Made by a program: the position numbers and the translations under genes
Source of the DNA: Stutzerimonas stutzeri
Lineage (GTDB): Bacteria; Pseudomonadota; Gammaproteobacteria; Pseudomonadales; Pseudomonadaceae
DNA length: 64,000 nt
Assembly (NCBI GenBank): GCA_019056435.1
Contig: CP077641.1
Location: 1,550,001 to 1,614,000, forward strand
Direction: 5' to 3'
The notes under the pieces: generated by a model
Seen by the model: only the letters and a program-made list of their open reading frames with translations
What the model was told of the DNA's origin: nothing
Databases searched by the model: none
Part shown: piece by piece, positions 40,032 through 49,352 of the stretch
Position numbering within the stretch: position 1 is the stretch's first letter
Layout of the letters: each line of letters begins with the position of its first letter

Positions 40032-41047
40032 CAGTTCAGCTCCTCGGCAGCTTGTTCATTGTCCCGTTGACGCTGTGCGGTCTGGCCGCTCATGGTCATC
40101 GACAGCACGGCCATGCGGATCGCGATGCCATAGGTGACCTGGTTGAGAATCACCGACTGCGTACCGTCGGCCACGGCCGATTCGATTTCGACGCCGCGGT
40201 TGATCGGGCCGGGGTGCATGACGATGGCATCGGGCTTGGCCAGCGCCATGCGTGCCGTGGTCAGGCCGTACAGGCGGTAGAACTCGCCTTCACTCGGCAG
40301 CAGGCCGCCCTGCATGCGCTCGCGTTGCAGCCGCAGCATGATCACCACGTCGACGTCTCGTAGCCCTTCGTTCATGTCGTTGAAGACGCGCACGCCATAC
40401 TGTTCCAGGCCGATCGGCAACAGCGTCTTGGGGCCGATGACGCGGATATCCGGACAGCCAAGCGTCTTGAGCGCCAGCATGTTGGAGCGGGCCACACGTG
40501 AATGCAGGATGTCGCCGACGATGGCCACCGACAGCTTTTCGAAGTCGCCCTTGTGGCGGCGGATGGTCAGCATGTCGAGCATGCCCTGCGTAGGGTGCGC
40601 GTGCCGCCCGTCGCCACCGTTGATCACCGCGACGTCGGGGCAGACGTGCTCGGCGATGAAGTGCGCCGCGCCGGATGCGGCATGGCGCACCACGAACATG
40701 TCGGCGGCCATGGCCTCCAGATTGCGCAGCGTATCGGTGAGCGTCTCGCCCTTGCTGGTCGAGGAAGTCGATACGTTCAGCGTGATGACGTCCGCGGACA
40801 AGCGCTTGGCGGCCAGTTCGAAGGTGGTGCGGGTGCGCGTCGAATTCTCGAAGAACACGTTGCACACCGTCTTGCCGCGCAGTAGCGGGACTTTCTTGAC
40901 GGCGCGGGCGCCTACTTCGAGAAAGGAGTCGGCGGTGTCGAGGATTTCGGTAAGCAGTTCGCGGGGCAGCCCGTCCAGGGACAGGAAATGGCGCAGCTGG
41001 TCATGGTCGTTCAGCTGCAGCGGCCGATTGGCGTCGGTAGGCGTCAT
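40031..41047 (-). CDS. pyrB: PyrB, aspartate carbamoyltransferase catalytic subunit
   Basis: A 338-residue catalytic chain that makes carbamoyl aspartate, the committed pyrimidine step. Carbamoyl-phosphate motif [15 protein letters not shown], then [29 protein letters not shown], and LRLQRERM. An N-terminal extension of about 20 residues ([16 protein letters not shown]) fits the Pseudomonas class A enzyme, where it binds regulatory nucleotides. ATG 41047 was chosen over the upstream ATG at 41074, which overlaps pyrR. Confidence 0.95.
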   Translation of the reverse strand: MTPTDANRPLQLNDHDQLRHFLSLDGLPRELLTEILDTADSFLEVGARAVKKVPLLRGKTVCNVFFENSTRTRTTFELAAKRLSADVITLNVSTSSTSKGETLTDTLRNLEAMAADMFVVRHAASGAAHFIAEHVCPDVAVINGGDGRHAHPTQGMLDMLTIRRHKGDFEKLSVAIVGDILHSRVARSNMLALKTLGCPDIRVIGPKTLLPIGLEQYGVRVFNDMNEGLRDVDVVIMLRLQRERMQGGLLPSEGEFYRLYGLTTARMALAKPDAIVMHPGPINRGVEIESAVADGTQSVILNQVTYGIAIRMAVLSMTMSGQTAQRQRDNEQAAEELN

Positions 41048-41057
41048 CGCGAGGGTC

Positions 41058-41570
41058 TCAATTGGCAGGAACAAGGGTCTGGTACTCGAGTGCGAGCGGC
41101 GCGGGGCCCAGCAGCTTGACGCGCTGCTCCGCGGCCAGCGAGAGGGTCGCGCCCACCACGTCGGGGCGGATCGGCAACTCGCGGGCGTTCAGATCGAGCA
41201 GGCAGACCAGGCTGACGCTTGCGGGGCGACCATAGTCGAACAGCTCGTTCAGCGCGGCGCGAATGGTCCGGCCACTCATCAACACGTCGTCGATCAGTAC
41301 CAGATGCTGCCCTTCGATCTCGAACGGTAGCTCCGACGGTCGAACTTGTGGATGCAGGCCGTTCTGGGTGAAGTCGTCACGGTAGAAGGAGACATCTAGG
41401 ATACCGAGTGCCTCCTGCCGATCGCGCAACTGCAGCAGCGCCTGGGCGATCCAGACACCGCCGGTCCGTATTCCGACGAAGCGCGGCTCGGTGATGCCCC
41501 TGCTGTCGAGGTGCCGAGAAAGGGCAGCGGTCATTTCGGGAAGCAGGTGTTGAGGGTTGGGCAGGGTCAT
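41058..41570 (-). CDS. pyrR: PyrR, bifunctional pyrimidine regulator / uracil phosphoribosyltransferase
   Basis: A 170-residue type I PRTase fold with the PRPP loop [18 protein letters not shown] and the N-terminal [12 protein letters not shown]. In Pseudomonas PyrR acts on pyrimidine gene expression as well as having weak UPRTase activity. It starts the pyrR-pyrB-pyrC' run and follows ruvX by 18 bases. Confidence 0.93.
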   Translation of the reverse strand: MTLPNPQHLLPEMTAALSRHLDSRGITEPRFVGIRTGGVWIAQALLQLRDRQEALGILDVSFYRDDFTQNGLHPQVRPSELPFEIEGQHLVLIDDVLMSGRTIRAALNELFDYGRPASVSLVCLLDLNARELPIRPDVVGATLSLAAEQRVKLLGPAPLALEYQTLVPAN

Positions 41571-41588
41571 GGTTACTCCTGGGCCGCA

Positions 41589-42017
41589 TCAGTCGGTCTG
41601 CTGGGCATTCAGCCAGCCTTCTAGTAGGAGCGCGGCCGCCAGCGCGTCGACTGGGCGCTCACGGTAGCCTCCGTTCTGCCCCTGGCGAAGTCGCTCGCCC
41701 TTGGCTTCGTAGGTGGTCAGTCGTTCGTCGTGGGTGTGAACCGGCAGGTTGAAGCGGCCGTTGAGGCGGCGCGCGAACTTTTCAGCACGCGCGCTCATTT
41801 CGCTGGGGCTGCCGTCCATGTTCAGTGGCAAGCCGACGACAAGCGCGTCGGGCTGCCATTCGCGGATCAGGGCTTCGATCTGCGACCAGTCGGGCACGCC
41901 ATTTTGCGCCTTGAGTACACACAACTCTCTTGCCTGACGAGTGAATCCCTGGCCGACCGCCACGCCGATCTGCCGGGTGCCGTAGTCGAAGCCCAGCAGA
42001 AGCCGTAGCGCACTCAT
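41589..42017 (-). CDS. ruvX: RuvX/YqgF, putative Holliday junction resolvase / rRNA maturation nuclease
   Basis: A 142-residue RNase H-like protein with the first catalytic Asp in LLGFDYGTRQIGVAVG, the second acidic motif in LVVGLPLNMDGSPSEM, and VHTHDERLTTYEA. In E. coli this family also trims the 5' end of 16S rRNA. Its ATG overlaps the algH stop by 4 bases. Confidence 0.93.
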   Translation of the reverse strand: MSALRLLLGFDYGTRQIGVAVGQGFTRQARELCVLKAQNGVPDWSQIEALIREWQPDALVVGLPLNMDGSPSEMSARAEKFARRLNGRFNLPVHTHDERLTTYEAKGERLRQGQNGGYRERPVDALAAALLLEGWLNAQQTD

Positions 42018-42583
42018 GCGTGACCGACCTGGCTACTGAGCAGGTTGAGGTCGACACCCAGCGAGGCGGCAGCGGCGGACAGGCGCAGTTCGAAAGGCAG
42101 ATCGAAAAGGATGTCCAGCTGGGCCGGGCAGCTCAACCAGACGTTGCCGACGAGCTCGGCCTCCAGCTGGCCGGCTTCCCAGCCTGCATAGCCCAGGGCT
42201 ACGAGGTGCTGTTTGGGGCCGTGGCCATCGGCGATCGCAAACAGGACGTCCTGGGAGGTCGTCATGCCGAGCGAGCCCAGATCGAGCGTGGCCTGAAACT
42301 GGGTCCCGGGTGGATGCAGCACGAACCCTCGGTCGGTCTGCACCGGACCGCCGGTCAGAATATCCAGTTGCTGGCTGATGCCGGTAATCGGGTCGTCCGG
42401 ACGCAACTGCTCGAGCACGTCCGTCAATGTAAGCCCGCTCGGGCGGTTGACGATCAGACCCATAGCCCCTTCGGGCGTGTGGTCGACGACGTAGATGAGT
42501 GCTTGGGCGAAATTGGGATCGACCATGTGGGGCATGGCGATCAGGAAGTGATGTTTGAGATAGCTCGGCGAGGTCGCGTTCAT
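42014..42583 (-). CDS. algH: AlgH/YqgE (DUF179) family protein
   Basis: A 189-residue protein with the family motifs HHFLIAMPHMVDPNFAQALIYVVDH, GAMGLIVNRPSG, LTGGPVQTDRGFVLH and YAGWEAGQLEAEL. In P. aeruginosa it was linked to alginate regulation, but the biochemical role is not settled. It always pairs with ruvX, as here. Confidence 0.93.
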   Translation of the reverse strand: MNATSPSYLKHHFLIAMPHMVDPNFAQALIYVVDHTPEGAMGLIVNRPSGLTLTDVLEQLRPDDPITGISQQLDILTGGPVQTDRGFVLHPPGTQFQATLDLGSLGMTTSQDVLFAIADGHGPKQHLVALGYAGWEAGQLEAELVGNVWLSCPAQLDILFDLPFELRLSAAAASLGVDLNLLSSQVGHA

Positions 42584-42652
42584 GCTCGCTAGCTTAAGCG
42601 TTGCCGGGACGGGCGTGAAGCCGCAAGCAGGGCAGGCAGGTGCCGAGGTCGG

Positions 42653-43549
42653 TCAGCGGCTGGACAACCGGTCGCCGCGCTCGAAACGCCAGGTCCTGAT
42701 GATTTCGACCTGATCGAAATTTTTCGCGAGCTCGCCGGAAAAGGGCGCAAAGGGTGCGGCCAGCCTGACGATACGCATCGCGGCCTCGTCGAGTACCGCC
42801 TGGCCGGACGACTCCAGGACACGGAGTTCCTGGACCGCGCCGTTGCGGTCGACGACCACCAGCATGCGCAGGCTGCCATAGATGCGTTGCCGTCGTGCCT
42901 CGTCGGGGTAGTTCAGATTGCCGATACGCTCGACTTTCTTGCGCCACTCATCGCGGTACCAGGCGCTGATGTCGCGCATGGTGGCCGCGCTGTTCTGGCG
43001 GCTGACGCGAGGTCGCTTGGCATACTGCTGCCGCTCATGGGCCAGCTCCGCCTCGAGGCTGGCGATCTCCTCGCTCAGCTGTGAGCTGTCGAAGACAGGT
43101 GCTGGCTGCGATTCGGGTTGCGGCTTGTTCTCCTGGGGCTTGTCGGGCGTCTTGTCCCTTTGCGGCGACCGAGTCGCAATCGCGGTTTTCGCCGATTCGC
43201 TTCGGGTGCTTGGCGGCGGCGATGCAGCCGGGGTCACCTTGCGGATCTGCGTGTCCTGAAACGGTGCCTGTTCGTCGGTCTTCGGCGTCGCCTTGTGCTC
43301 CAGCGTGCCACTGCCCTGTTGGTTGTCCTGGGCGAGGAAGTCCGCTTCCTTGGGCTTCTCCTCGCTTTTAAAGGTGGAAATCGTGATTTCCAGCGACTTG
43401 CTCACCTGGGTAGGGTCGGCCAGGCTGAACCCGAGCCCAAGGATCAGTGCCGCATGGAGCACCGCTGCCAGGAACAGTGTAAAGCCAAGGCGATCCGCGG
43501 GGCGGACCACCGGAGTGGCTGGGGACGGTTGGCGTGTCGCTGCGTTCAT
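42653..43549 (-). CDS. tonB: TonB-family energy transducer
   Basis: A 298-residue protein: a short cytoplasmic N-terminus, one membrane anchor (FTLFLAAVLHAALILGLGFSL), a long proline/glutamine-rich periplasmic spacer (~residues 60-165), and a TonB C-terminal domain (NLNYPDEARRQRIYGSLRMLV then LRVLESSGQAVLDEAAMRIV). In P. aeruginosa the gene at this place is tonB3, needed for twitching motility and pilus assembly rather than for classical iron uptake. It starts 132 bases from gshB, on the same strand. Confidence 0.88.
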   Translation of the reverse strand: MNAATRQPSPATPVVRPADRLGFTLFLAAVLHAALILGLGFSLADPTQVSKSLEITISTFKSEEKPKEADFLAQDNQQGSGTLEHKATPKTDEQAPFQDTQIRKVTPAASPPPSTRSESAKTAIATRSPQRDKTPDKPQENKPQPESQPAPVFDSSQLSEEIASLEAELAHERQQYAKRPRVSRQNSAATMRDISAWYRDEWRKKVERIGNLNYPDEARRQRIYGSLRMLVVVDRNGAVQELRVLESSGQAVLDEAAMRIVRLAAPFAPFSGELAKNFDQVEIIRTWRFERGDRLSSR

Positions 43550-43680
43550 CGCATTTCAGTCGGCTCGAAGTGCGCGCAGTCTGCCGAGCGAGACTGCAAA
43601 AGTCTATGAACCAGCCGGCAGCTTTGCGGTGTCAGCAGCCCGCTGGCTGCATCCTGCGATGAGCGGGTCGTTGATCTCGC

Positions 43681-44661
43681 TCAGCGATCGCCAGGGGTTG
43701 TCGTTTGTTCGCGCGCGTTCAGCTGGGCGGCGATGGCGTCCATGAGCCGCTCGCCAATGCGCGTGTCGAACGCGTTGTCGATTTCGCGGATGCAGGTCGG
43801 GCTGGTGATATTGATCTCGGTGAGGTAATCACCGATGACATCGAGGCCAACGAATAGCAGGCCGCGCTTGCGCAGTTCCGGTCCGACCAGCGAGGCGATC
43901 TCGCGGTCACGGTCCGACAGTGGCTGCGCCACGCCACGACCGCCAGCGGCCAGGTTGCCGCGGGTCTCGCCAGCGGCGGGAATCCGTGCCAGGCAGAACG
44001 GAACCGGCTCGCCGTCGATCATGAGGATGCGCTTGTCGCCATCCTTGATTGCCGGTATGTAACGCTGCGCCATGATCTGCTGAGTGCCGTGCTTGGTCAG
44101 GACCTCTAGAATGACGGACAGGTTGGGGTCCCCCTCGCGGTGACGGAAGATCGAGGCTCCACCCATCTCATCCAGCGGTTTGAGAATGATGTCACGCTGT
44201 TCGCGAGCGAACTCCCGCAGAATGTCCGGCCGGCGACTGACTATCGTGGGCGGGCTGCACTGCGGAAACAGGGTGGCAAAGAATTTCTCGTTGCAATCGC
44301 GAAGACTCTGCGGACGATTCACCACCAGCGCGCCGGCCTGTTCGGCGAGTTCCAGCAGGTAGGTCGAGTAGATGTACTCGCTGTTGAACGGCGGGTCCTT
44401 GCGCATGAGGATGACGTCGAGCTCGCCCAAGGCGCTGTCGACTTCATCTCCGGTTTCGAACCAGTGCTCCGGGTCGTTGAAGACGGTCAGCGGTCGCATG
44501 CGGGCACGTGCCTGACCGGTGGTCTGGTAAAGGTCGCGCTGCTCCATGTAGAACAGTGTCCAGTTGCGCGCCTGAGCGGCCAGCAGCATGGCGAGCGAAC
44601 TGTCCTTCTTGAAGGTGATCTGCGCGATTGGGTCCATGATGATCCCGACGCGAACAGTCAT
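43681..44661 (-). CDS. gshB: GshB, glutathione synthetase
   Basis: A 326-residue ATP-grasp enzyme that adds glycine to gamma-glutamylcysteine. Marks: RVGIIMDPIAQITFKKDSS, MRKDPPFNSEYIYSTYLLE, IILKPLDEMGGASIFR, ILMIDGEPVPFCLARIP and RGNLAAGGRGVAQPLS, then FVGLDVIGDYLTEINITSPT. It is divergent from pilG, with 235 bases between the two starts. No specific site was recognised there. Confidence 0.97.
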   Translation of the reverse strand: MTVRVGIIMDPIAQITFKKDSSLAMLLAAQARNWTLFYMEQRDLYQTTGQARARMRPLTVFNDPEHWFETGDEVDSALGELDVILMRKDPPFNSEYIYSTYLLELAEQAGALVVNRPQSLRDCNEKFFATLFPQCSPPTIVSRRPDILREFAREQRDIILKPLDEMGGASIFRHREGDPNLSVILEVLTKHGTQQIMAQRYIPAIKDGDKRILMIDGEPVPFCLARIPAAGETRGNLAAGGRGVAQPLSDRDREIASLVGPELRKRGLLFVGLDVIGDYLTEINITSPTCIREIDNAFDTRIGERLMDAIAAQLNAREQTTTPGDR

Positions 44662-44896
44662 GTGGTGGTCTCCGCAAAATGGCAGCCAGGGCTGCCGAAG
44701 GCTTGAAATGTGGGGGCAGATTGGCCGCGGATGTGCGTTGGGTCAAGGAAAATCCCGACGCTCCGGCGGCAGATAGCTTGCGCATGAGGGAGTGTGCTAA
44801 AAGGTCCGGCGATTGGGTGCAGCCCATCGATGACAGGGCCTCTGGCGCACTGGCATAACGATAAACTACGACTCACCGAGGCGATGGTAGGGCGAA

Positions 44897-45304
44897 ATGG
44901 AACAGCACTCCGAGGGCTTGAAGGTCATGGTGATCGACGACTCTAAAACGATTCGTCGCACGGCCGAAACGCTGCTGAAGAAAGTAGGTTGTGACGTGAT
45001 CACAGCGGTGGATGGCTTCGATGCGCTCGCCAAGATCGCAGATACGCACCCGCGCATAATTTTCGTCGATATCATGATGCCCCGGCTCGACGGCTATCAG
45101 ACCTGTGCTTTGATCAAGAACAACAGTTCTTTCAAATCGACACCGGTGATCATGCTGTCGTCCAAGGATGGCCTGTTCGACAAGGCCAAGGGGCGGATCG
45201 TGGGGTCTGATCAGTACCTCACCAAGCCCTTCAGCAAAGAAGAGTTGCTCGGTGCAATCAAGGCGCATGTCCCTGATTTCGCACCATTGGAGCAAGTATC
45301 CTGA
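44897..45304 (+). CDS. pilG: PilG, CheY-like response regulator
   Basis: A 135-residue single-domain receiver. Acidic pocket in MVIDDSKTIRRTAETLL, acceptor Asp in IIFVDIMMPRLDGYQT, conserved Lys in YLTKPFSKEELL. PilG receives phosphate from ChpA and promotes pilus extension and polarity in twitching. First of pilG-H-I-J-K-chpA-B-C, all on the plus strand with short gaps. Confidence 0.96.
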   Translation: MEQHSEGLKVMVIDDSKTIRRTAETLLKKVGCDVITAVDGFDALAKIADTHPRIIFVDIMMPRLDGYQTCALIKNNSSFKSTPVIMLSSKDGLFDKAKGRIVGSDQYLTKPFSKEELLGAIKAHVPDFAPLEQVS

Positions 45305-45347
45305 AGTTCGGCCTGTGTGCCGCTGAAGCCTTTCTTACGGAGAAATC

Positions 45348-45713
45348 ATGGCTCGCGTTCTGATTGTTGATGACTCGCCGACCGAGATGTACAAGCTGAC
45401 GGCCATGCTGGAAAAGCATGGCCATGTCGTTCTGAAAGCCGAGAACGGTGCCGATGGCGTCGCGCTGGCTCGCCAGGAGAAGCCGGATGCCGTGCTCATG
45501 GATATCGTTATGCCCGGCCTCAATGGCTTTCAGGCCACTCGCCAGCTGACCAAAGATGCGGAAACAAGTCACATCCCGGTGATCATTGTGACCACCAAGG
45601 ATCAGGAAACCGATAAGGTCTGGGGCAAGCGGCAGGGTGCCAAGGATTACCTGACCAAGCCGGTCGACGAAGCCACACTGCTGAAGACCCTTAACGCCGT
45701 ACTCGCCGGTTGA
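45348..45713 (+). CDS. pilH: PilH, CheY-like response regulator
   Basis: A 121-residue receiver with ARVLIVDDSPTEMYKLTAML, acceptor Asp in AVLMDIVMPGLNGFQA and Lys in DYLTKPVDEATLL. PilH opposes PilG, promoting retraction or acting as a phosphate sink, in the Pil-Chp pathway. It begins 43 bases after pilG. Confidence 0.96.
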   Translation: MARVLIVDDSPTEMYKLTAMLEKHGHVVLKAENGADGVALARQEKPDAVLMDIVMPGLNGFQATRQLTKDAETSHIPVIIVTTKDQETDKVWGKRQGAKDYLTKPVDEATLLKTLNAVLAG

Positions 45714-45754
45714 TCCCGGCGGCTCTGTCAATCGGACAAAGGGACCTGGTCAGC

Positions 45755-46291
45755 ATGTCTGATGCGCCATCACCGTTTCAGCGTCTTCTCGAAATCGACG
45801 CGCGTTGTCGCGCTCTGGCGGCTGGCCTGCCTTCGCAGCAAGAGGCTATCCAGACCTGGGCGGGGATTGGGTTCCGAATGGGTGGTCGCTTGTTCGTGGC
45901 GCCCATGGGCGAGGTTGGCGAAATTCTCCATGAGCCCCGGTATACCTTGCTTCCGGGTGTGAAGGGGTGGGTCAAGGGCGTAGCGAACGTTCGTGGTCGC
46001 CTGCTGCCGATCATGGATCTGTGCGGCTATTTCGGAATGGAACTCTCTCCGTTGCGCAAACAGCGGCGGGTGCTGGTCGTCGAGCATCAGGAAGTATTCG
46101 CCGGGCTCACGGTCGACGAGGTATTCGGCATGCAGCACTTTCCGGTAGATGCGTTCTCGGAGCAGTTGCCGCCGGTTGAGGCGTCGATACAGCCGTTCAT
46201 TCACGGTGTTTTTCAGCGCGAGCAGCCCTGGCTGGTCTTCAGCCCGCACGCGCTGGCCGCGCATCAGGCTTTCCTGGACGTGGCGTACTGA
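45755..46291 (+). CDS. pilI: PilI, CheW-like adaptor
   Basis: A 178-residue CheW-domain protein (GFRMGGRLFVAPMGEVGEIL, VKGVANVRGRLLPIMDL, VLVVEHQEVFAGLTVDEVFG) that connects the PilJ receptor to the ChpA kinase. ATG 45755 gives the P. aeruginosa PilI length; the open frame continues upstream into the pilH stop region. Confidence 0.95.
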   Translation: MSDAPSPFQRLLEIDARCRALAAGLPSQQEAIQTWAGIGFRMGGRLFVAPMGEVGEILHEPRYTLLPGVKGWVKGVANVRGRLLPIMDLCGYFGMELSPLRKQRRVLVVEHQEVFAGLTVDEVFGMQHFPVDAFSEQLPPVEASIQPFIHGVFQREQPWLVFSPHALAAHQAFLDVAY

Positions 46292-46369
46292 ATATAGGCG
46301 GGTCGGCAGATGCCGGCCTTTTAGTTGTTGGAAGGAACAAACGGTGGGGGTCAGGCGGGGGCCGGAACA

Positions 46370-48418
46370 ATGAAAAAATTCAACGCGAATGCATTGCTGG
46401 CAGGGGTACGTAGCAATACCTTGATCGCCGGTCTGTTTGGTCTTCTGATCGTGTCGATGGTGCTGTTGTTCGCCAACTTCGCCTATATCAATACCCAAGC
46501 TGATTACGACAACGAATACCTTGGACACGCCGGTGAGCTGCGAGTTCTGTCTCAGCGCATCGCGAAGAACGCCGTGGAGGCGGCTTCCGGTACTGCCGAG
46601 GCGTTCGAGTCCTTGAAAGACGCGCGCAACGACTTCAGCCAGCGCTGGGGTTATCTGTCCCAGGGTGATGAGCAGATCGGCTTGCCAGCCGTTCCGGATG
46701 CATTGCAGGCGGAACTGGCGGCGGTCCAGCAGGACTGGGATACCCTGCGTCAGAACACCGATGCGATCCTTGCCAGCGAGCAGACCGTCCTGTCCCTGCA
46801 CCAGGTAGCGACCACGCTCGCTGAAACCATTCCGCAGCTGCAGGTTGAGTACGAAGAGGTTGTGGACATTCTCCTGGAAAGTGGCGCGCCCGCTGCCCAG
46901 GTATCGGTTGCCCAGCGGCAGTCGCTGCTGGCCGAGCGTATCCTCGGTTCCGTGAACAAGGTTCTTTCCGGTGATCAGGACTCGGTTCAAGCGGCCGACA
47001 TGTTCGGACGTGACGCCAGTCTGTTCGGTCGTGTATTGACCGCCATGCTCGAGGGCAACGAGGCCATGGGTATCACCCGGGTGGGCGATGCCGAAGCGCT
47101 GGATCGCCTGGCCGAGATTTCCGAACTCTTCCAGTTCGTTTCCGGTTCGGTAGACGAAATTCTCGAAACCTCCCCTGAACTGTTCCAGGTACGCGAATCC
47201 TCCAACAACATCTTCGAGGTCTCGCAAACCCTGCTCGACAAGACCTCCGCTCTGACCTTAGGGCTGCAGGGTCTCGCCGATGCCCGTTACGTCTACACCC
47301 TGGCGGGCTATGTGCTGGCTGTGTTGGCGCTTGCCTCGATTCTGCTGATCGGTCTGGTCATGGTCGTCGAGACCCGTCGCCGCCTGGCTGAAACGGCCGA
47401 GAAGAACGAGCGTAACCAGACCGCGATTCTGCGTCTGCTCGACGAAATCGGCGACCTTGCCGACGGTGACCTCACCGTGGCCGCAACCGTTACCGAAGAC
47501 TTCACCGGTGCGATCGCTGACTCCATCAACTACTCCATCGACCAACTGCGTGATCTCGTTGAGACCATCAACCAGACCGCCGTACAGGTGTCTGGCGCGG
47601 CCCAGGAAACCCAGGCGACCGCCATGCATCTGGCGGAAGCGTCGGAGCATCAGGCCCAGGAGATCGCCGGTGCATCGGCGGCGATCAACGAGATGGCGGT
47701 ATCGATTGACCAGGTATCGGCCAACGCCGCCGAATCCTCGGCGGTAGCGGAACGCTCGGTAGCCATCGCCAACAAGGGTAACGAGGTGGTGCACAACACC
47801 ATCACCGGCATGGACAACATTCGCGAGCAGATTCAGGACACCTCCAAGCGAATCAAGCGTCTCGGTGAGTCGTCGCAAGAGATCGGTGACATCGTGAGCC
47901 TGATTAACGATATTGCCGACCAGACCAACATCCTCGCGCTCAACGCCGCAATCCAGGCCTCGATGGCCGGTGATGCGGGACGCGGCTTCGCAGTCGTTGC
48001 GGACGAAGTTCAGCGCCTGGCAGAACGTTCCTCGGCGGCGACCAAGCAGATCGAGGCGCTGGTCAAGACGATTCAGACCGACACCAACGAGGCGGTCATT
48101 TCGATGGAACAGACCACGTCCGAAGTGGTTCGAGGCGCTCGCCTGGCACAGGACGCCGGTGTCGCACTCGAGGAAATCGAAAAGGTATCCAAGAGTCTGG
48201 CAGCGCTCATTCAGAACATTTCGAACGCAGCGCGCCAGCAAGCCTCCTCCGCGGGCCACATCTCGAACACCATGAACGTGATTCAGGAGATCACCTCGCA
48301 GACCTCTTCTGGTACCACCGCCACGGCGAAGAGCATTGGTAATCTGGCGAAGATGGCCAACGAGATGCGCCAGTCGGTGTCCGGTTTCACCCTGCCCGAA
48401 ACGCAGGACCAGGCCTGA
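46370..48418 (+). CDS. pilJ: PilJ, methyl-accepting chemoreceptor of the Pil-Chp system
   Basis: A 682-residue receptor. First membrane helix [21 protein letters not shown], periplasmic part of about 270 residues with two PilJ repeats (each with an [12 protein letters not shown] or [14 protein letters not shown] motif), second helix [27 protein letters not shown]-like region, then the signalling hairpin [19 protein letters not shown] and [16 protein letters not shown]. It detects pilus-surface contact, in part through PilA, and feeds ChpA. Confidence 0.96.
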   Translation: MKKFNANALLAGVRSNTLIAGLFGLLIVSMVLLFANFAYINTQADYDNEYLGHAGELRVLSQRIAKNAVEAASGTAEAFESLKDARNDFSQRWGYLSQGDEQIGLPAVPDALQAELAAVQQDWDTLRQNTDAILASEQTVLSLHQVATTLAETIPQLQVEYEEVVDILLESGAPAAQVSVAQRQSLLAERILGSVNKVLSGDQDSVQAADMFGRDASLFGRVLTAMLEGNEAMGITRVGDAEALDRLAEISELFQFVSGSVDEILETSPELFQVRESSNNIFEVSQTLLDKTSALTLGLQGLADARYVYTLAGYVLAVLALASILLIGLVMVVETRRRLAETAEKNERNQTAILRLLDEIGDLADGDLTVAATVTEDFTGAIADSINYSIDQLRDLVETINQTAVQVSGAAQETQATAMHLAEASEHQAQEIAGASAAINEMAVSIDQVSANAAESSAVAERSVAIANKGNEVVHNTITGMDNIREQIQDTSKRIKRLGESSQEIGDIVSLINDIADQTNILALNAAIQASMAGDAGRGFAVVADEVQRLAERSSAATKQIEALVKTIQTDTNEAVISMEQTTSEVVRGARLAQDAGVALEEIEKVSKSLAALIQNISNAARQQASSAGHISNTMNVIQEITSQTSSGTTATAKSIGNLAKMANEMRQSVSGFTLPETQDQA

Positions 48419-48477
48419 TCGAAGTGCACGGCAGTTGGCCGCAGCTGCCGTGAAAGTTCATGAGTAAGGGGCGGGAC

Positions 48478-49341
48478 ATGCAGCCAAGCGTTGACTGGTC
48501 ACTGAGACCCTTGGCCGATATGTCGCCAGCAGAGTTTCATGACTGGCAGGCATTGCTCGAAGCGCGTTCCGGGCTTGTTGTCTCGGAGCAGCGCCGTGCG
48601 TTCCTGCAGGTCAATCTCAGCAGCCGCATGCGTGAAGTTGGTGCGACCGATTACGCCAGCTACTACCAGCAAGTCGTGTCCGGCCCGCGCGGTGCGGTCG
48701 AGTGGTCCGCGTTGATGGATCGCTTGACTGTGCAGGAGACTAGATTCTTTCGGCATCCCCCATCGTTTGCGTTCTTGTCGACCTACATCCGGGAGCGTTG
48801 TGAGCAGCGAGAGGCGGCGCGCCCCTGGTCATTGTGGAGTGTGGGTTGCTCCAGCGGCGAAGAGACCTATTCGTTGGCAATCACGGCGACCGAAGCCCTG
48901 ACGGGGGCTGGTGAGGTGCCGATTGGTGTAATCGGAACCGATATCAGCCTGAGCGCACTGGCGCGCTCCCGTGAGGGCATTTACGCCCGTCGTCGCCTTG
49001 AACACGTCGGTCATGAGTTGCGAGAGCGGTATTTCCAGCCGCTGGAAGCTGATCGGTTTCAAGTGGTACCCAGCCTGGCGGCACGCGTGTGCTTTGCCAG
49101 GCTCAACGTGCTGGAGCTGGCCGATGCGCCAATGTCCAACATGGACGTCATTTTTTGTCAGAACCTGCTGATCTATTTTCGTCGCTGGCGTCGCCGCGAA
49201 ATCCTCAACCGCCTGGCCGAGCGCCTGGCGCCTGGAGGTTTGCTGGTGATCGGCGTGGGCGAGGTGGTCGACTGGCAGCATCCGGACCTGAAGCCGGTCG
49301 CTGACAATCAGGTTCTGGCCTTTACCCGGAAAAGTTTATGA
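48478..49341 (+). CDS. pilK: PilK, CheR-type receptor methyltransferase
   Basis: A 287-residue CheR family enzyme predicted to methylate PilJ with SAM. Marks: RLTVQETRFFRHPPSFAFL, the SAM motif WSVGCSSGEETYSLAI, GTDISLSALARSREGIY and FCQNLLIYFRRWRRREILNRL. I prefer ATG 48478, which has AAGGGG at good distance; ATG 48460 adds six residues. chpA begins at or just before the stop. Confidence 0.92.
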   Translation: MQPSVDWSLRPLADMSPAEFHDWQALLEARSGLVVSEQRRAFLQVNLSSRMREVGATDYASYYQQVVSGPRGAVEWSALMDRLTVQETRFFRHPPSFAFLSTYIRERCEQREAARPWSLWSVGCSSGEETYSLAITATEALTGAGEVPIGVIGTDISLSALARSREGIYARRRLEHVGHELRERYFQPLEADRFQVVPSLAARVCFARLNVLELADAPMSNMDVIFCQNLLIYFRRWRRREILNRLAERLAPGGLLVIGVGEVVDWQHPDLKPVADNQVLAFTRKSL

Positions 49342-49352
49342 GCGGAGTCGCT

